Origin: JBMNCR01 sp049366695
Lineage (GTDB): Bacteria > Bacillota > Clostridia > Eubacteriales > Alkalibacteraceae
DNA length: 64,000 bases
Direction: 5' to 3'
Assembly (NCBI GenBank): GCA_049366695.1
Contig: JBMNCR010000101.1
Coordinates: 1 to 64,000, forward strand
In this document: piece by piece, positions 1-8,998 of the stretch
Numbering within the stretch: the stretch's first letter is position 1
How the letters are laid out: each line of letters starts with the position of its first letter
Program-made: the position numbers and the translations under genes
Notes under the pieces: generated by a model
What the model saw: only the letters and a program-made list of their open reading frames with translations
Database searches by the model: none
Told to the model about the DNA's origin: nothing

Positions 1-59
1 TTTATTTATATTATATCATGAATTTAGATAATCGCATATAATCTCTGTTTTAATCCCGT

Positions 60-174
60 GGCAATCCCATAAACAGTTGTACAAATTAAAATACTATCTA
101 TAGTATATAAGCGTATTATTAATACAATAGCTTCGCATAATTCAAAAGAAAGAGATAAGAACCGTTAAGAATTA
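60..174 (+). repeat. Truncated copy of a dispersed palindromic (MITE-like) repeat
   Basis: This stretch matches 17482-17685. Both share an outer piece (GGCAATC followed by an AT-rich run into AAATTAAAATACTA), the core GCGTATTATTAATACAATAGC at 111-131, and a tail ending CCGTTAAGAATT. The copy stops abruptly just before the aldo/keto reductase stop codon, so the right half seen in the 17.5 kb copy is missing. No reading frame is carried. Confidence 0.6.
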
Positions 175-177
175 ATT

Positions 178-1320
178 TTATTCAAATAATGCTTTTACAT
201 TTTTCAATTCATCACGTATCAATATACCTTGAGGACAGTGCTCTTCACATTGACCACACTCTACACAATTTGATGCTTTTTGCTCAGGAGCCATCATTGA
301 ATAACGTTGTTCCTCTCCAAACATATGATAATTATTATATAATGCAAAATTATTGGGAATATCTACTCCTTTTGGACACGGCATGCAGTAACCACAAGCT
401 GTACAATCAACTTTTATTCTATCTTTAAAAATTCCTTTTACTTGTTCAATTAATTCTAATTCTCGGGTAGTTAAAGAATCTTCTTTACCTTCACAGGCTG
501 TTTGTATATTCTCTACAACTTGTTCCATAGTATTCATACCACTTAATACCACCGATACTTCTGGATGATTATAAACCCATCTAAAAGCCCAATCTGCTGG
601 TGTTTTTTTTATCTCTGCTTGATAAAAAGCATTTCGAGCATCTTCAGGAAGATTATTTGCAAGTTTTCCTCCTCTGAGGGGTTCCATAATTGCAACACCT
701 AAACCTTTTGACGCTGCATATTCAAGCCCTTCTTTTCCAGCTTGAAAATCTTCATCCAAATAATTGTACTGTATTTGACAAAATGACCAATTGTAATAAT
801 CTACAATTTCTTTGAATAAAGGTAATTTATCGTGGAATGAGAAACCTGCATATTTTATTCTGCCATCTTTTATTGCTTCATTTAAAAAATCATCAATACC
901 CATTTCCTTTAAACCAGGCCAAACTTTACTGTTAAGCGCATGTACTAAATAAAAATCTATAGAATCAGTTTCTAATCGTTCTAACTGAATATTTAAATAC
1001 TTATCCATATCTTCCCTTGATTTAATTAACCAACTTGGAAGCTTTGTAGCCAATTTAACTTTTTCTCTATATCCATTTTTTAGTACTTTTGCAACAAATG
1101 GTTCACTGAAACCTCCTTCACCCATTCCAGTTCCATGATATGGATAAGCAGTATCAATATAGTTTACACCTTGGTCAATTGCATGATGAACTAATTTTGT
1201 TGCCAGTTCTTCATCAATTTGCGCCGGGTTTCCTTCCTGTAGAAGTGGAAATCTCATACATCCAAATCCCAGTATTGAAACTAGTTCATTAGTATTTCCA
1301 AACTTTCTGTATAACACCAT
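178..1320 (-). CDS. Aldo/keto reductase with C-terminal double [4Fe-4S] ferredoxin domain
   Basis: 380 residues. The N-terminal TIM-barrel is of the aldo/keto reductase family: the Asp and Tyr of the catalytic tetrad lie in DTAYPYHG near residues 56-63, and the His in FYLVHALN near 125. The last 80 residues carry two Cys clusters, CTACGYCMPCP and CVECGQCEEHCP, typical of [4Fe-4S] ferredoxin modules. The family is common in anaerobic Clostridia and is presumed to reduce carbonyl or related substrates with electrons passing through the clusters; the substrate is unknown. The start is preceded by AAGGAGGAATA. The gene is divergent from a MerR regulator that probably controls it. Confidence 0.9.
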   Translation of the reverse strand: MVLYRKFGNTNELVSILGFGCMRFPLLQEGNPAQIDEELATKLVHHAIDQGVNYIDTAYPYHGTGMGEGGFSEPFVAKVLKNGYREKVKLATKLPSWLIKSREDMDKYLNIQLERLETDSIDFYLVHALNSKVWPGLKEMGIDDFLNEAIKDGRIKYAGFSFHDKLPLFKEIVDYYNWSFCQIQYNYLDEDFQAGKEGLEYAASKGLGVAIMEPLRGGKLANNLPEDARNAFYQAEIKKTPADWAFRWVYNHPEVSVVLSGMNTMEQVVENIQTACEGKEDSLTTRELELIEQVKGIFKDRIKVDCTACGYCMPCPKGVDIPNNFALYNNYHMFGEEQRYSMMAPEQKASNCVECGQCEEHCPQGILIRDELKNVKALFE

Positions 1321-1359
1321 TATTCCTCCTTAACTTATTCGAATATAATTATACTTAAA

Positions 1360-1390
1360 ATTATAACCATTAGAGCGTACTCTAAGTCAA
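1360..1390 (-). promoter_or_regulatory. MerR-type promoter with 19-bp spacer and palindromic operator
   Basis: Read on the minus strand: -35 TTGACT (1385-1390), -10 TATAAT (1360-1365), with a 19-base spacer. Over-long 19-20 bp spacers are the hallmark of MerR-activated promoters. The spacer is filled by the palindrome TTAGAGCGTACTCTAA (1370-1385). It drives the aldo/keto reductase gene. Confidence 0.7.
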
Positions 1391-1420
1391 TACTAAATAA
1401 AATAATAAAGTTATAATTAG

Positions 1421-1436
1421 TTAGAGTTTACTTTAA
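1421..1436. promoter_or_regulatory. Second, degenerate MerR operator
   Basis: TTAGAGTTTACTTTAA resembles the palindrome at 1370-1385 in 13 of 16 positions and lies 61 bases ahead of the MerR gene. It may serve autoregulation. No clear promoter boxes flank it. Confidence 0.45.
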
Positions 1437-1496
1437 ACTATCAAATATTTATAATAGATAATATAATACTATTACATTATTTAAAAGGGAGAAAAA

Positions 1497-1895
1497 ATGA
1501 ATTATACAATTAAAGAAGTATCAAAAAAATTTAATCTATCTTCTCATACATTACGCTACTATGAAAAAGAAGGGCTTCTACCTTCTATCAATCGCGACAG
1601 CAAAGGTAATCGAGTCTATAGCGATAACAACCTTGAATGGATTCAACTTATTTGTTGTATGAGAGCTACTGGCATGTCTATTTCTCACATTAAAAAATAT
1701 ATCCAATTAACTCTTCAAGGAGATGATACCATACTGGAAAGGCGACAAATTATTCTTAATCAAAAAGAGATTATAGAAAATCATATCAAGGAATTCAATC
1801 ATCACTTACATGTTATCAATAAAAAACTAAAATTTTATGATGATATTGCAATATCAGATCAAAAGATTGTATATCCTAAAAAAAGCAGCTTTTAA
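1497..1895 (+). CDS. MerR family transcriptional regulator
   Basis: 132 residues. The N-terminal winged helix-turn-helix of the MerR family is clear (residues 1-70, with LSSHTLRYYEKEGLLPS as recognition region), followed by a helical dimerisation segment (about 80-120). There is no large effector domain and only an isolated cysteine pair (Ile-Cys-Cys near residue 53), so the signal sensed cannot be read. The RBS AAAGGGAG lies just upstream. It is divergent from the aldo/keto reductase, whose promoter has the distorted 19-bp spacer used by MerR activators, so that gene is the likely target. Confidence 0.9.
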   Translation: MNYTIKEVSKKFNLSSHTLRYYEKEGLLPSINRDSKGNRVYSDNNLEWIQLICCMRATGMSISHIKKYIQLTLQGDDTILERRQIILNQKEIIENHIKEFNHHLHVINKKLKFYDDIAISDQKIVYPKKSSF

Positions 1896-1960
1896 TCTAT
1901 TATTATTTGTCCATTTATAAATATGAAGATTACAAGTTTTTTAATAGTAAAAAAACTATA

Positions 1961-3088
1961 TCAATTGTTTTCTTTGTGATTGATTTTATTCAATTCACTA
2001 GCAGTAACATGATTACGCATATTTGTTGTTCTATACCAATCTAAAAACTTTGTTGAATAGGATAGATTCTTTGTAGGGCATGCATCTACGCAATGTCCAC
2101 AACTAACGCAACGAATATCTTTTACTTCCATGCCATTTAATGCCCTCTTTTTAATATCTATAGTCATAGGGCAAGCTAGATTGCACATATTGCATTGAAT
2201 ACATTCAGTATTATTTGTAATAATTTTTTGACCAGCTATTTTACTCAACAATGCTAAAACAGTTCCTAAAGGGCAGTAATAACAATATCCTCTGCCAATA
2301 AAAGCTACCCAAAAAAACATAGCCATCAATAGTTCTGTACTAAGATATTCATATACTTCTATCTTTTTAACCATCTCCATATCACTCGTTATGGGTACCC
2401 CTAATAAAAAAAGTATCCAACAGAAAGTAAAAAACAATGAAATGGCAAGAAACAACCATCTTATCAAACTTAATAATTTTAGTGTTCTGGGTTTCATACT
2501 TTTATTTTTCCCAACTAGAGGAAATGCAAGGGCAAATACTTCTGAAGCAAATCCGTTAAATAAACACAAGGTAGAACATTGCCAACGCCTACCAAATAGA
2601 ATCGACCCGACTACCACAACAATACATACACATAAATAAAAAATCAAAGCCGCAGTTATACCTGTAGCACCCCATACTGGTAAACGACTAATATAAAATG
2701 CATTGCCTGAATCCAACAACTGCAAGGGAGTTGTAGTCCAAGGCAAGGGCATTGTAAAAAAATATAGTTCATAATTATTTAATAATACTGGTGCTACTAT
2801 GTGGACTACTAATGCTGTCACAATAAAACCGGTTAGATTTCTTTTTCTCATAGTATTTATCTTTTCAGAACCCGTAATCCTAAGCGTTAAAATACTACAT
2901 ATAATTATGAACAAAGTTTTTAGCCCATTTTCATAAAAGTGCCAAAATTTTGTAATAAAAGCTGCTACTTCAGGAGTAGCTTTACTAGCATAACCATAAT
3001 TTAAACCAGCAATTATGAAACACAGTATAATATATGCCCATAGTATCATCCTAAGGATTTTTAATTCTATCGTTTTAGTTTTTTTCAT
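1961..3088 (-). CDS. Membrane-bound polyferredoxin, NapH/NosR-like 4Fe-4S protein
   Basis: 375 residues with about six hydrophobic segments. A cytoplasmic CYYCPLG motif near residue 272 resembles the CxxxCP elements of NapH/NosR/RdxA-type proteins. The C-terminus has two [4Fe-4S] clusters, CIQCNMCNLACP and CVSCGHCVDACP. Such proteins pass electrons across the membrane to an external reductase. The neighbouring minus-strand gene at 3624-5063 encodes an exported lipoprotein flavin reductase, a plausible acceptor, although 535 bases with a terminator separate them. It lies convergent to the MerR gene. Confidence 0.8.
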   Translation of the reverse strand: MKKTKTIELKILRMILWAYIILCFIIAGLNYGYASKATPEVAAFITKFWHFYENGLKTLFIIICSILTLRITGSEKINTMRKRNLTGFIVTALVVHIVAPVLLNNYELYFFTMPLPWTTTPLQLLDSGNAFYISRLPVWGATGITAALIFYLCVCIVVVVGSILFGRRWQCSTLCLFNGFASEVFALAFPLVGKNKSMKPRTLKLLSLIRWLFLAISLFFTFCWILFLLGVPITSDMEMVKKIEVYEYLSTELLMAMFFWVAFIGRGYCYYCPLGTVLALLSKIAGQKIITNNTECIQCNMCNLACPMTIDIKKRALNGMEVKDIRCVSCGHCVDACPTKNLSYSTKFLDWYRTTNMRNHVTASELNKINHKENN

Positions 3089-3600
3089 ATAATCTATTTC
3101 CCTTTATTTATTAAAACAAGAAAACGCTAAATAGAAATAAAACAAATATCTTTTCACTAAAGAAAATTTCTCTTTATTCATCTCCATAATAATCATAATT
3201 AGACATTCTAAATTTATAATCATTAATATCAATCATAACCTAATAATATGGTACTGCCAAGAAAATATCCATAAAATATTTGCTATTTATGAATAAAAAA
3301 GTATCTAATTATTCTTTTTAATAAATATAACATTATCATACTCTTAATATGATAATAGATACTAATTTGATATATCTCCTATAGTTACTCCATTAATAGG
3401 AGTAATACTTGCAAGTATAATTGCCCAGTATTATTAATTCTAATTCGATAGATGTGAGTAATTATTAACCCCCTCAAAAAACAAAATTCCTCTCAAACCA
3501 TTTGTTTGAGAGGAATTTGTATCAGTAGTTTTTTATTAAAAAAACTTCAAGTAAAATTAAGTATTAAGATAATAAAACAATTATTTATAAACTTACTGTA
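3089..3600. other. Gene-poor gap with palindromes and a terminator
   Basis: No supported gene. It holds the inverted repeat TTACTCC-7-GGAGTAA (3385-3405) immediately followed by the palindrome TACTTGCAAGTA (3406-3417), and the terminator at 3484-3518. The 14-mer TACTCCATTAATAG inside the first palindrome recurs near 13,640. Confidence 0.5.
3484..3518 (-). terminator. Strong hairpin terminator
   Basis: A perfect 15-bp stem (3484-3498 with 3504-3518) and 5-base loop. On the minus strand it is followed by TTGTTTTTTG, so it fits termination of the flavoprotein gene 105 bases upstream. Confidence 0.8.
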
Positions 3601-3623
3601 TATTAATTATAAAATAATTAGTA

Positions 3624-5063
3624 CTATTCATTAATAGCATTAGCTGCAACTTCTCCTGCTATTCTACCCATTACTATATCATAAGTTATTGCTGTACCAC
3701 TACCTGGATATTCTGTTCCATAAAACTGACCATTCGCAACTTCTCCTGCTGCAAATAATCCAGTAATTACTTCTCCTTCACCATTGATAACTTGAGCATC
3801 TAAATTTATCTTAGGTCCACCAAATGATCCTAAAGTAAGAAGTTTGAGCTTCATTGCGTAAAAAGTAGCATCTTCAATAGAAGTCATTAATTGGCTAGGT
3901 TTATTAAACTGAGTATCTTCCCCAGCTACAGCCATTTCATTATAGTTTTTAACAGTTTTTAAGAATTCTTCTTCTTCAATTTTTGCAATAGTTGCTAGCT
4001 CCTCCAAAGTATCAGCTTTTACTGCATATCCTTGGTCCACAGCATCGTCAAGTGTTTCAGTATAATTCTTATTATCAAATATTAAATAAAATTCTTTATG
4101 TCCTGTTTCTACCATTTTATTGAAAATCGTTGCATAGTAATCTACTTCATTTGCAAGTCTCTTTCCATCTGGATCAACTAGTAAAGTAGGACTAAACGCA
4201 GTTATTCCTATAGGATTATTCATAGGAAGAATATCACTTGCAACAGCTCTAGCACCAATCACACCATCTTTTGCAATTATTTCTGCTCCTGCATCCCTTG
4301 CCATTATCAAGCCATCACCTGTATTCCCAATATTAGTCCATGAAACACTATCAATTGCCATAGGTGCATATTCTTTTATTAATTCTTCATTTTGAGTAAA
4401 TCCTCCAGTAGCAAGGATTACAGCTTTTCCTAAATACTCGATAGTCTCTCCATCTGCATTTTCAGCTTCCACTCCAGTTACTACTCCATTTTCGTCAACT
4501 ATTAATTCAGTTGCTGGAGTATCACAAACAACTTCTACTCCAAGTTCTTCGGCCTTAGCTAGCATTATTTCAATTACTTTTGCACCTTTACCTTCTGGGT
4601 TATGACCTCTTAGAGTTTGGTCAACAGCTTTAACATCTAATTCTCCCCAAACTACACCCATATCTGTTAACCATTGAACTGCATCAGCAGATTTATCAGC
4701 AACCATTTTAACTAGGTCTTCCTCAGCATTATCTTCTGCAATTTCCATCCAATAAGTATATAATGCTTCTTTTGAATCCTCTATACCCTGTTCTTCTTGC
4801 ACGTGACTTTCAGCAGCAAATAGAACACCATCACACAATCTAGAACTCCCTCCTACAACGGGCATCTTTTCCAACAAAGTTACTTGAACTCCACTTTCTG
4901 CGGCAGATATTGCGGCAGATAGACCAGCAGCTCCAGATCCTACTACTATCACATCAGTGTTAGTAATATCTGTACTTTGTGCATTACACCCAGATAAGAT
5001 TAGTGCAACCACAAAAATCATTGTAATTACAACTCTTGGTATTTTGTTATTTCTTGTTTTCAT
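3624..5063 (-). CDS. Lipoprotein FAD-dependent fumarate reductase-like flavoprotein
   Basis: 479 residues from an ATG with RBS GGAGGGG; the upstream in-frame extension lacks an RBS. Residues 1-25 are a lipoprotein signal ending LILSGC (Cys26), which puts the enzyme outside the membrane. The dinucleotide fold GSGAAGLSAA (42-51) and C-terminal GLFAAGEV identify the FAD-binding fumarate reductase/urocanate reductase/3-ketosteroid dehydrogenase group. The N-terminal heme domain and the FMN-binding domain found in many relatives are absent, so a separate electron donor is needed. The substrate (fumarate, an unsaturated acid or other) is not readable. Confidence 0.88.
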   Translation of the reverse strand: MKTRNNKIPRVVITMIFVVALILSGCNAQSTDITNTDVIVVGSGAAGLSAAISAAESGVQVTLLEKMPVVGGSSRLCDGVLFAAESHVQEEQGIEDSKEALYTYWMEIAEDNAEEDLVKMVADKSADAVQWLTDMGVVWGELDVKAVDQTLRGHNPEGKGAKVIEIMLAKAEELGVEVVCDTPATELIVDENGVVTGVEAENADGETIEYLGKAVILATGGFTQNEELIKEYAPMAIDSVSWTNIGNTGDGLIMARDAGAEIIAKDGVIGARAVASDILPMNNPIGITAFSPTLLVDPDGKRLANEVDYYATIFNKMVETGHKEFYLIFDNKNYTETLDDAVDQGYAVKADTLEELATIAKIEEEEFLKTVKNYNEMAVAGEDTQFNKPSQLMTSIEDATFYAMKLKLLTLGSFGGPKINLDAQVINGEGEVITGLFAAGEVANGQFYGTEYPGSGTAITYDIVMGRIAGEVAANAINE

Positions 5064-5213
5064 AGTTCCCCTCCATTTTTTTACACTAGTATCGCTAATG
5101 AAATATAAAACTAGGATACTAATATACGTATTAACTCCTACTCTTTTTTGTGAATATACTATCATAATAAATTTTATAGTCATCACATAGTGACAAGTCA
5201 ATACTTTTAAACA

Positions 5214-6032
5214 TCATTTTAACTGTACGGGGACCCATAACATATCATATCTATAATAATTTTTATTTACTTTTTCTCCTATAATAAATCTTGAACAAGC
5301 ATCACCACTAATTTTCAAACCATTTGTACGTATATAATCTACTACATGAGAAAGATTTTCTAATTCATAGTAATCAGACACAGAATATTTTACGATTGTC
5401 TGTAGACAGGTACCGGAAGGAAAAATAGAAATATTTTCATTTATGGGTATATCAAAAAATTCAGCATATTCTTTTTCGATTACTGCTCCATATACAATCA
5501 TATTCATATCATATTGACTTTTCTCAAATAGTTTTTTTAAATACATAAAAGCAGGTGCAGCAAAAGGCACATATTTTTGAGTCCAATTTCTTATAATTGG
5601 AATATTCTTCTCATTTATTCTATCCTCTTTTATTTCATAGGATTTTACAAAATACATTTCAGAAACATCGATTATTTCACATACGTTATATTTTTCTGTT
5701 ATATTGCTAATTCGTTGAATTTGTCTCTGTTGAAAATTTTGTAAGTATTGCATATATTTAATTTCATCTATTAAAGTACTATTTCGTTTTTTAAGTGAAA
5801 AGAGTTGTTCTTTAAGATCTCTCGTTAAAATGTCTGCTGTTTCCTTCATAGTAAATCCTAAGTTTCTATATTGCATTCCACGCGAAAGACTAAATGACTC
5901 CTCACGTCCAAACACTCTATAATTACTATTTATTTCTCTCTTTGGTTTTATAATTCCATATTTTTCATAGAGACGAATTCCATTAGGTGACATGCCAAAG
6001 CATTTTTCAATATTACTAACTTTAAATTTCAC
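5214..6032 (-). CDS. MerR family regulator with C-terminal effector-binding domain
   Basis: 272 residues from a GTG at 6032, chosen because GGAGTGTG sits 10 bases upstream; a GTG three codons earlier is too close to that RBS. Residues 1-75 are the MerR helix-turn-helix (GMSPNGIRLYEKYGIIKP), then a coiled-coil linker (about 80-120), then about 150 residues resembling GyrI-like/BmrR small-molecule sensing domains (inference from size and position). It ends about 150 bases upstream of the flavoprotein start on the same strand, so it may regulate that gene in response to the reductase substrate. Confidence 0.85.
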   Translation of the reverse strand: MKFKVSNIEKCFGMSPNGIRLYEKYGIIKPKREINSNYRVFGREESFSLSRGMQYRNLGFTMKETADILTRDLKEQLFSLKKRNSTLIDEIKYMQYLQNFQQRQIQRISNITEKYNVCEIIDVSEMYFVKSYEIKEDRINEKNIPIIRNWTQKYVPFAAPAFMYLKKLFEKSQYDMNMIVYGAVIEKEYAEFFDIPINENISIFPSGTCLQTIVKYSVSDYYELENLSHVVDYIRTNGLKISGDACSRFIIGEKVNKNYYRYDMLWVPVQLK

Positions 6033-6513
6033 TAATATCACACTCCTATAATAATTTAGTTGGCTATATCTTCTATGTTAAAAACAACTTTCAAATTATT
6101 TTAAATTCTTTAGCTAATCTTCAAAAGTTTTACTGCAACTTATTTTAAATAATTGGTTGATAAATCAAAATCATAGCATCATAAATTTTTTTATAAATAA
6201 AAAAATTAAAAATCCATTGATTAAAATCTTATCCGTGCATTATCTAATGCCCATATTTGTTATGTATGCTTGAACCCTCATTATACCACATAATCGTTAG
6301 TTCAATTCTATACCTTGCTATAATGAATTTATAATATCTATACATATTGACAATACATATTCAAAGTGAAATAGTAAAAAAACTTAAACATAATAATTAT
6401 TTGTTATACATTAAAGAAATAAGGTATAATTATATTTCACTGTGATATAGCTAACTTTAGAGTTCATATTTAAAATATAATCAAAAGAATATATATTGAG
6501 AGGTAGAAACCGT
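6033..6513. other. Intergenic region between divergent MerR and helicase genes
   Basis: AT-rich and without a supportable gene. It contains the helicase promoter at 6401-6430. No repeat or hairpin stands out otherwise. Confidence 0.5.
6401..6430 (+). promoter_or_regulatory. Probable sigma-A promoter of the DEAD-box helicase
   Basis: TTGTTA (6401-6406), 18-base spacer, TATAAT (6425-6430), about 84 bases before the start codon. Confidence 0.55.
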
Positions 6514-7968
6514 ATGGCTAAAACAAACTTTGAGATTTTTGGATTAAGTAAAGAGATATTAAAATCAATTGAAATGCTAGAATATACTACTCCCACTGAG
6601 GTTCAAACACAAGTAATTCCCGATATATTAAAAAACAAAGATACCATTGTTAAATCACAAACAGGAAGTGGTAAAACCGCGGCTTTTGGCATACCTCTTT
6701 GTGAAAAGTTGAAATTGGAGCAAAAAAAACCACAAGCATTAGTTTTAGCCCCAACTAGAGAATTGGCAATACAAGTAAAAGAAGATATATCCAATATAGG
6801 AAGGTTTAAAAAAATAAGATGTGTAGCTGTATTTGGTAGACACCCTATAGATTTGCAAAAAAGAGATTTAAGACAAAGAGTACATATCATCGTAGGTACT
6901 CCAGGCCGAACACTAGATCATATCCAAAGAAAAAATATAGAATTAGAAGAAATTAAGTATTTAGTTATTGATGAAGCCGATGAAATGCTAAATATGGGTT
7001 TTATAGATCAAGTTGAAGCTATTATTAAGCTTCTTCCTAAAAAAAGAGTGACTTTGTTATTTTCTGCTACTATGCCAGATAAAATTGAAGAAATATGTAA
7101 CGAATATATTATTGATCCTAAAAGAGTAGAGATTGAAGCAAAAATCCCTGCTATGGAGAAAATTAAACAAGTTTATTACTCTATTGAAGAAAATGAAAAA
7201 TTCGATCTTATCAATAAAATATTTTATATTGAAAAGCCCGGGAGTTGCATCCTCTTTTGTAATACTAGAGAAAAAGTTGAAGAAGTAGCAAATAAAATGA
7301 AACAAAAAAGATATTCCTATGGTTCATTACATGGAGGAATGAAACAAAGGGAAAGAATTCAAACAATAAACGGTTTTAAAAGAGGAGAATTCCAATTTCT
7401 TATAGCTACCGATGTAGCTGCAAGAGGTATTCACGTAGAAGATATAACTCATGTTATAAACTATGAGGTTCCAGTTGAGAAAGAAAATTATATCCATCGA
7501 ATTGGAAGAACCGGACGACGTCAAAGTCATGGCAAAGCAATTACTCTTGTATCTCAACGGGAAGTAAGAAGATTAAATGAAATTGAGGAATATTTAGATT
7601 ATAAAATACCCAATGTTGAGATACCTTCCCAAGAACAAGCAAATAAAGGAAAAAACTATTCCCAACAAAAAAACAAACCAAATATTAAGCCAAAAATCGA
7701 TAGTAGTGCTAAGCTAAATAAAGGAATTATGAAAATTCGTATAAATGTAGGAAAAAAGAAAAAAATGAGACCCGGAGATATTTTAGGCGCACTTGTTAAT
7801 ATAATTGGAATAAGTAAAGATGATATAGGGATTATTGATGTACAAGACACTTGCTCATATGTAGAAATATTTAATGGTAAAGGTGACCATGTGATCAATA
7901 CACTTAAAAACACGAAGATAAAAGGAAAAATCTATACTGTGAAAAAAGTAAGACCTCGTAGTTTTTGA
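6514..7968 (+). CDS. dbpA: DEAD-box ATP-dependent RNA helicase, DbpA/YxiN type
   Basis: 484 residues. Helicase motifs appear in order: SQTGSGKTAA (Walker A), PTRELA, TPGR, DEAD, SAT, then TDVAARG and HRIGRTGR in the second RecA domain. After a Lys/Gln-rich linker the last 75 residues (MKIRINVGKKKKMRPGDIL onward) match the RNA-binding domain of DbpA/YxiN helicases, which docks onto hairpin 92 of 23S rRNA during large-subunit assembly. Length and layout match YxiN. The start is the ATG with GAGAGG upstream, not the TTG six codons earlier. Confidence 0.9.
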   Translation: MAKTNFEIFGLSKEILKSIEMLEYTTPTEVQTQVIPDILKNKDTIVKSQTGSGKTAAFGIPLCEKLKLEQKKPQALVLAPTRELAIQVKEDISNIGRFKKIRCVAVFGRHPIDLQKRDLRQRVHIIVGTPGRTLDHIQRKNIELEEIKYLVIDEADEMLNMGFIDQVEAIIKLLPKKRVTLLFSATMPDKIEEICNEYIIDPKRVEIEAKIPAMEKIKQVYYSIEENEKFDLINKIFYIEKPGSCILFCNTREKVEEVANKMKQKRYSYGSLHGGMKQRERIQTINGFKRGEFQFLIATDVAARGIHVEDITHVINYEVPVEKENYIHRIGRTGRRQSHGKAITLVSQREVRRLNEIEEYLDYKIPNVEIPSQEQANKGKNYSQQKNKPNIKPKIDSSAKLNKGIMKIRINVGKKKKMRPGDILGALVNIIGISKDDIGIIDVQDTCSYVEIFNGKGDHVINTLKNTKIKGKIYTVKKVRPRSF

Positions 7969-8280
7969 ATATTGCAACAAATTTAAATGATTCCATATTT
8001 TTTTATGCAGATATCATTCTACTTTTCAGGCAAATAAATTTAGAAGTATCAGATTAATATCATTCAACTAAATAATTAAAAACCCTATAAGAACAATACT
8101 TCATTTGATAATCTATCAATTGTTAAATTATATTAATTTAAACAATTGATAGATTATTATTATTTTATAATACAAAAACATGCGTGATTAAAGCTTGCAA
8201 AATAGTATTTTTCTTCTCAATTGCTACTATATTAATACACCTTAAAATTTTTTAAGAATTTACTATATTATTTGATAATA
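7969..8280. other. Convergent intergenic region with terminator
   Basis: No gene seen. The strong hairpin at 8108-8157 is the main feature; the remainder is AT-rich spacer between the convergent helicase and ABC operon. Confidence 0.5.
8108..8157 (+). terminator. Long hairpin terminator downstream of the helicase
   Basis: A 17-bp perfect stem (8108-8124 with 8141-8157) with a 16-base AT loop that is itself partly self-complementary. It is followed on the plus strand by TATTATTTT. Confidence 0.65.
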
Positions 8281-8985
8281 TCACTCTTTTATAGGAGCTT
8301 TACGAATAAATAATATGCAAAATAATAAAATAATTACAGTCCCTACTAAAAAACTAGCAGATCCAATAAATGAATTGTTATTGAATGCAAATCCAAATAA
8401 CATAGAAAAGAAATTAATTATAGCCCTAATAAAAACTCCATCTGTTTTTACATTTATATATTGAATAATAAAAATAATTAATACTGGACTAATAGAAATA
8501 ATTATTTTCATAATAGTATTACATCTATAATATATCATTGTAATAAGCCATCCTAAACAAACAAGAAAAGAATAAACTCCAAAATACCATATTAAGTCAG
8601 ATAAGAAATTGCCGTTATTATATAATTGTTCACGCAAACCAAAATAAGGAATAATTCTAGCAAGTACATTATATAATATTGCATCTATTAAGGACATAAA
8701 TAAAGCACTAATAAGAAGAGCAATAGTAGTACCCTTGTAGAATCTTTTTCTTGATACATTATTAGCCATCATAAATTTATAACTTGGTTTAAAACAATTT
8801 AATCCTACAATAAATATAAATATGGCCGATGACATTTCAAGACCTCCTACTGTAATCCCACTAGTTATATTAATTGTTTGTAGAACTGTAACTAATGATA
8901 ATAGAAACATAATAGTATAAAATATCATTACAGTTATTTTAAATTCATGAAGTTGATATTCAGTTACTTTTAATATAGATTTCAT
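8281..8985 (-). CDS. ABC transporter permease-like membrane protein
   Basis: 234 residues with about six hydrophobic segments and no extracytoplasmic domain. It lies 13 bases downstream of an ABC ATPase gene that itself overlaps a YtrA-type regulator gene, the usual layout of YtrA-controlled exporters in Firmicutes. The membrane protein itself has no motif that names a substrate; the assignment rests mainly on context and topology. Related systems respond to cell-wall antibiotics or bacteriocins (family knowledge, not shown here). Confidence 0.75.
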   Translation of the reverse strand: MKSILKVTEYQLHEFKITVMIFYTIMFLLSLVTVLQTINITSGITVGGLEMSSAIFIFIVGLNCFKPSYKFMMANNVSRKRFYKGTTIALLISALFMSLIDAILYNVLARIIPYFGLREQLYNNGNFLSDLIWYFGVYSFLVCLGWLITMIYYRCNTIMKIIISISPVLIIFIIQYINVKTDGVFIRAIINFFSMLFGFAFNNNSFIGSASFLVGTVIILLFCILFIRKAPIKE

Positions 8986-8998
8986 TTTTTACCTCCAA

